A stretch of DNA of 7,828 nucleotides from Methanobacteriota archaeon (GTDB lineage: Archaea; Thermoplasmatota; Thermoplasmata; RBG-16-68-12), in NCBI GenBank assembly GCA_005879045.1, contig VBLV01000124.1:1-7828 (forward strand), given 5' to 3'. The position numbers and the translations under genes were made by a program. The notes below the pieces were generated by a model, which worked only from the letters and a program-made list of their open reading frames with translations, searched no databases and was not told the origin of the DNA. This document shows, in pieces, positions 6,284 to 7,828 of this stretch. The stretch's first letter is position 1. The number at the start of each line of letters is the position of its first letter.

Positions 6284-7261
6284 TTGGTCCGAACCACGGT
6301 TGTCGGGAATTATCCGCGCGTCGGCGACACGTTCGAAGAGCAATCCCTGCGGCGGGCGATTGCTCGATTCGACAAGGGAGAGATCAGCGCCGCGGAGCTC
6401 GGAGACGCGGAGCGCGAGGTCGTCAAGGTCGTCCTGCGGGAACAGAACGAGGGCGGAATCGATCTCGTGACGGATGGCCAGATCTCGTGGTATGACAGCC
6501 AGAGCCACATCGCCCGCCGGCTCGCCTCCGTCGAGATCAACGGGCTCGCGCGGTATTTTGACACGAACACATACTATCGCCAGCCCGTGGTCCACGGCGC
6601 GATTGCCTGGAAAGAACCGATCCTCGTGGACGAATGGAAGTTCGCGCAGGCGAATTCGAAAGCTCCGGTGAAAGCGGTCCTCACGGGACCGCTGACCCTG
6701 GCGTCGCTCGCACTTGACAAGCACTACCGAAAGAAAAAGCCACTCGCCCTCGACGCCGCGAACGCCCTCGGAGAGGAAGTTTCCGGCTTGGTCCGCGCAG
6801 GGGCAACCCACATCCAGATTGACGAGCCGATTCTCACCCGGCATCCCGAGGACCTCCCGCTCGCCGTCGAAGGGCTCGAGCGCATTCGCACCCGCAAAGG
6901 GGCCGCGGCCTTGACCCTCTTCACGTATTTCGGGGAGGTCTCGAGGATCTTCGAGGAACTCGTCGAAACCCCCGCAGACGCGATCGGTCTCGACCTCGTC
7001 CAGGGAGCCGCCACGTGGTCGGCGATTGCAAAACACGGCTCAAAGAAACCGCTCGTCCTCGGGCTCGTGGATGCCCGCAACACGAAGAAAGAGGATCCGG
7101 CTGAGGTCGCCAAGAAGGTCCTGGGCATAAAGGACCGGATCGATCTGAAAGCGTCGTTCCTGTCCCCATCGAACGGCCTCGAGTTCCTTCCCCGCGAGCG
7201 GGCGCGGGAGAAGCTCCGCATCCTGTCGGCGGCCGCGAGGAAGGTGGGCGTCGCCGCATGA
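6284..7261 (+). CDS. metE: MetE N-terminal-domain-like protein (stand-alone)
   Basis: This 325-residue protein matches the N-terminal half of cobalamin-independent methionine synthase, here as a separate gene. Visible blocks are VVGNYPRVG (6-14), DLVTDGQISWYD (60-71), VLTGPLTLA (132-140), HIQIDEPIL (176-184), FTYFGEV (213-219), GLDLVQG (235-241) and GLVDARN (260-266), in the order found in full-length MetE. It has no cysteine at all. The place of the zinc-binding HxC motif reads FTYFG, and the place of the second cysteine reads SPSNGLEF. It is therefore unlikely to be catalytic alone and probably helps bind the methyl donor or partner. Its stop overlaps the ATG of the catalytic-half gene as ATGA. 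Start is TTG 6284 with GGAGG seven bases upstream and a TATA box about 50 bases upstream. Whether the methyl donor is a folate, a methanopterin-type pterin or a corrinoid protein cannot be read from the sequence. Confidence 0.85.
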   Translation: MVRTTVVGNYPRVGDTFEEQSLRRAIARFDKGEISAAELGDAEREVVKVVLREQNEGGIDLVTDGQISWYDSQSHIARRLASVEINGLARYFDTNTYYRQPVVHGAIAWKEPILVDEWKFAQANSKAPVKAVLTGPLTLASLALDKHYRKKKPLALDAANALGEEVSGLVRAGATHIQIDEPILTRHPEDLPLAVEGLERIRTRKGAAALTLFTYFGEVSRIFEELVETPADAIGLDLVQGAATWSAIAKHGSKKPLVLGLVDARNTKKEDPAEVAKKVLGIKDRIDLKASFLSPSNGLEFLPRERAREKLRILSAAARKVGVAA

Positions 7262-7828
7262 CCGGTCTCCTGACGACGAGCGTCGGTTCGTTCCCGAAGC
7301 CCGAGTACCTTCTGCGTGCGCGGACGAAGGCCTCCAAGGGCGAGTTGTCGGAAGAAGGCCTTCGGGCCCTCGAGGAGAAGGCGACCGCGGAGTGGATCCA
7401 CTTCCAGGAGGAGATCGGGATCGACATCCCCGTGGACGGCGAGCAGTACCGAGGCGACATGGCCACGTACTTCGCCGAGAACATCGACGGAACGGAGATC
7501 TCCGGCCTGGTTCGCTTCATCGTCGACGAACTGCGGCGGAAGGGTCCGATCAGCGTGGACTGGTTCAAGTTCGCCCAGGCGCGCACGAAGCGCCCCGTGA
7601 AGGGCATGATCACGGGACCGTACACGATGATGGACTGGTCGTTCGACGAGTTCTACGGATCGCGGGAAGAGGCGTCCCTCGCATTCGCGAAACTGTTGCA
7701 TCAGGAGGCACTCAGCCTCGAAGCCGCCGGTGCCAACGTCGTCCAAGTCGACGAACCGGCGCTCTCGACGCGGTTCGACGAGCTGCCGCTGCTCGTCAAG
7801 GCGGTCGGCACCGTGACGAAGGGCCTGC
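7258..7828 (+). CDS. metE: MetE catalytic C-terminal-domain protein, 3'-partial
   Basis: The first 190 residues of the catalytic half of cobalamin-independent methionine synthase are present, and the frame stays open to the window end. The enzyme methylates homocysteine to methionine. Visible blocks are LTTSVGSFPKP (5-15), whose V9-G10-S11 aligns with the homocysteine-contacting IGS of E. coli MetE. DGEQYRGDMATYF (60-72) has E62 at the conserved homocysteine-binding Glu. VKGMITGPYTMMDWSF (114-129) and VVQVDEPAL (161-169) follow, with D165 at the conserved Asp. The zinc ligands (HxC and a later Cys) lie beyond the window and cannot be verified. The ATG at 7258 forms an ATGA overlap with the preceding gene, with GGTGG ten bases upstream, so the two halves are likely made together. 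By itself this half resembles the core methionine synthases of archaea. Confidence 0.88.
   Translation, partial: MTGLLTTSVGSFPKPEYLLRARTKASKGELSEEGLRALEEKATAEWIHFQEEIGIDIPVDGEQYRGDMATYFAENIDGTEISGLVRFIVDELRRKGPISVDWFKFAQARTKRPVKGMITGPYTMMDWSFDEFYGSREEASLAFAKLLHQEALSLEAAGANVVQVDEPALSTRFDELPLLVKAVGTVTKGL

Noticed and set aside
6724..7746. Minus-strand open frame of 340 codons across both metE genes
   Set aside because: It spans the junction of two well-supported plus-strand genes and has shadow-type composition.

Overview
The window looks like a stretch of a high-GC archaeal chromosome (G+C clearly above 60% by eye), probably from a metagenome-assembled genome. Archaeal signs are: a two-subunit type 2-oxoacid:ferredoxin oxidoreductase; a TrmB-family regulator; a complex I (Nuo/Fpo-type) subunit pair without NADH-module genes; methionine synthase split into two separate genes; and promoter-like TATA boxes (TTTTATAG, TTTATG) at gene starts in otherwise GC-rich DNA. 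The gene set and divergence best suit a high-GC member of the Thermoplasmata/Thermoplasmatota, but that placement is inference.

Layout. Bases 1-2009 (+) hold a 2-oxoacid:ferredoxin oxidoreductase operon. The alpha subunit is cut by the window start and carries a frameshift with an apparent short deletion near base 522. The beta subunit is intact and overlaps the alpha stop. Bases 1996-2835 (-) encode a TrmB-type regulator that runs tail-to-tail into the beta gene with a 14-bp overlap. Divergent from it, 2939-4531 (+) encodes an FAD-linked 2-hydroxyacid dehydrogenase (GlcD/D-lactate dehydrogenase family). After a 174-bp leader that can fold into a long hairpin come nuoB and nuoI (4706-6185), overlapping by 26 bp. 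NuoI is unusual because it carries four CxxCxxCxxxCP motifs instead of the usual two. A clear TATA box and a GGAGG ribosome site then precede two metE-type genes (6284 to window end) joined by an ATGA overlap. The first matches the non-catalytic N-terminal half of MetE, the second the catalytic C-terminal half, which is cut by the window end.

How the genes may work together. The oxidoreductase decarboxylates 2-oxoacids and reduces ferredoxin. The complex I-type pair, with its extra ferredoxin-like domain, is a plausible place for ferredoxin electrons to enter a respiratory chain. The flavin dehydrogenase would add electrons from D-lactate, glycolate or a similar hydroxyacid, perhaps under control of the adjacent TrmB regulator. 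The metE pair is a separate methionine-synthesis operon.

No RNA genes, mobile elements or CRISPR arrays were seen. No stretch over 300 bases lacks a gene. Most content is core metabolism. The points that deserve a second look are the broken alpha subunit, the four-cluster NuoI, the nuoB leader structure and the split MetE.
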